Shown: positions 17,530 to 17,613 of the stretch, one piece after another | Position numbering within the stretch: the stretch's first letter is position 1 | Layout: each line of letters opens with the position of its first letter | Origin: an uncultured Sneathia sp. | Lineage (GTDB): Bacteria; Fusobacteriota; Fusobacteriia; Fusobacteriales; Leptotrichiaceae | Assembly: GCA_902494065.1 (NCBI GenBank) | Contig: CABURZ010000021.1 | Location: 1-17,613, forward strand | Direction of reading: 5' to 3' | DNA length: 17,613 nucleotides | Position numbers and translations under genes: made by a program | The notes under the pieces: model-generated | Seen by the model: the letters and a program-made list of their open reading frames with translations, nothing else | The model's database searches: none | What the model was told of the DNA's origin: nothing

Positions 17530-17613
17530 TTATTGTCCTAAATTTGTTAATAGTGCTTTAAAGCTTGCTTGAACTTCTTTATATGCATCTTGTGCATTTG
17601 CTGGTTTCTTAGC
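17530..17613 (-). CDS. malE: C-terminal end of a probable maltose/maltodextrin-binding protein (5' part outside window)
   Basis: Only the last 27 codons and the TAA (17532-17530) are present, ending KALLTNLGQ. The tail contains AKKPANAQDAYKEVQASFK, an amphipathic helix like the C-terminal end of extracellular sugar-binding proteins of this transporter class. Its position directly upstream of the permease genes fits malE. The piece is too short to prove the family by itself, so the name rests mainly on context. Confidence 0.65.
   Translation of the reverse strand, partial: AKKPANAQDAYKEVQASFKALLTNLGQ

Noticed and set aside
1..17613. CRISPR array, transposon, prophage or tRNA gene
   Set aside because: No regularly spaced repeats, transposase or phage genes, or cloverleaf-like tRNA sequence were seen; nearly all bases are occupied by identified genes.

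Overview
The window is very AT-rich and densely packed. Every gene but one reads on the minus strand. TGA is used as a normal stop (lspA, malQ and other junctions), which argues against a mollicute. GlyQ and GlyS are separate subunits, and Shine-Dalgarno sites (AGGAG/AAGGAG) are strong before almost every gene. From the base composition and gene set I infer a low-GC bacterium, possibly a Fusobacteriota member of the Leptotrichiaceae type (Sneathia/Streptobacillus-like). That placement is from memory of such genomes and is not proven by the sequence.

Right part (about 17613 down to 10560): a maltose/maltodextrin uptake and use operon. In transcription order it holds the tail of a probable solute-binding protein (malE-like), a small 4-helix membrane protein of unknown function, an unusually long MalF-type permease, a MalG-type permease, an MsmK/MalK-type ATPase, a LacI-family regulator and 4-alpha-glucanotransferase (MalQ). 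The genes abut or overlap. A 12-bp-stem hairpin separates malE from the rest, and a stem-loop terminator follows malQ. Sugar would be captured by the binding protein, imported by MalF/MalG powered by the ATPase, and rearranged by MalQ. The LacI-type protein probably controls the operon.

Middle (about 10560 to 9870): a plus-strand remnant of a zinc alcohol dehydrogenase, cut off before its NADP-binding domain. It has a plausible promoter and a hairpin at the broken end. It lies convergent to malQ and divergent from tex. The only sizeable non-coding stretch, about 165 bases, lies between it and tex.

Left part (9869 down to 1): a housekeeping run tex-ileS-lspA-glyQ-glyS-(exported protein of unknown function)-ruvB, with adjacent or overlapping gene ends that suggest translational coupling. 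ruvB runs off the left edge with only a few residues missing.

I found no CRISPR array, prophage, transposase, tRNA or obviously new defence or biosynthetic system. The points most worth a second look are an IleS that has kept only half of its C-terminal zinc site, a roughly 250-residue coiled-coil extension on MalF, the unknown membrane protein encoded between malE and malF, and the truncated dehydrogenase.
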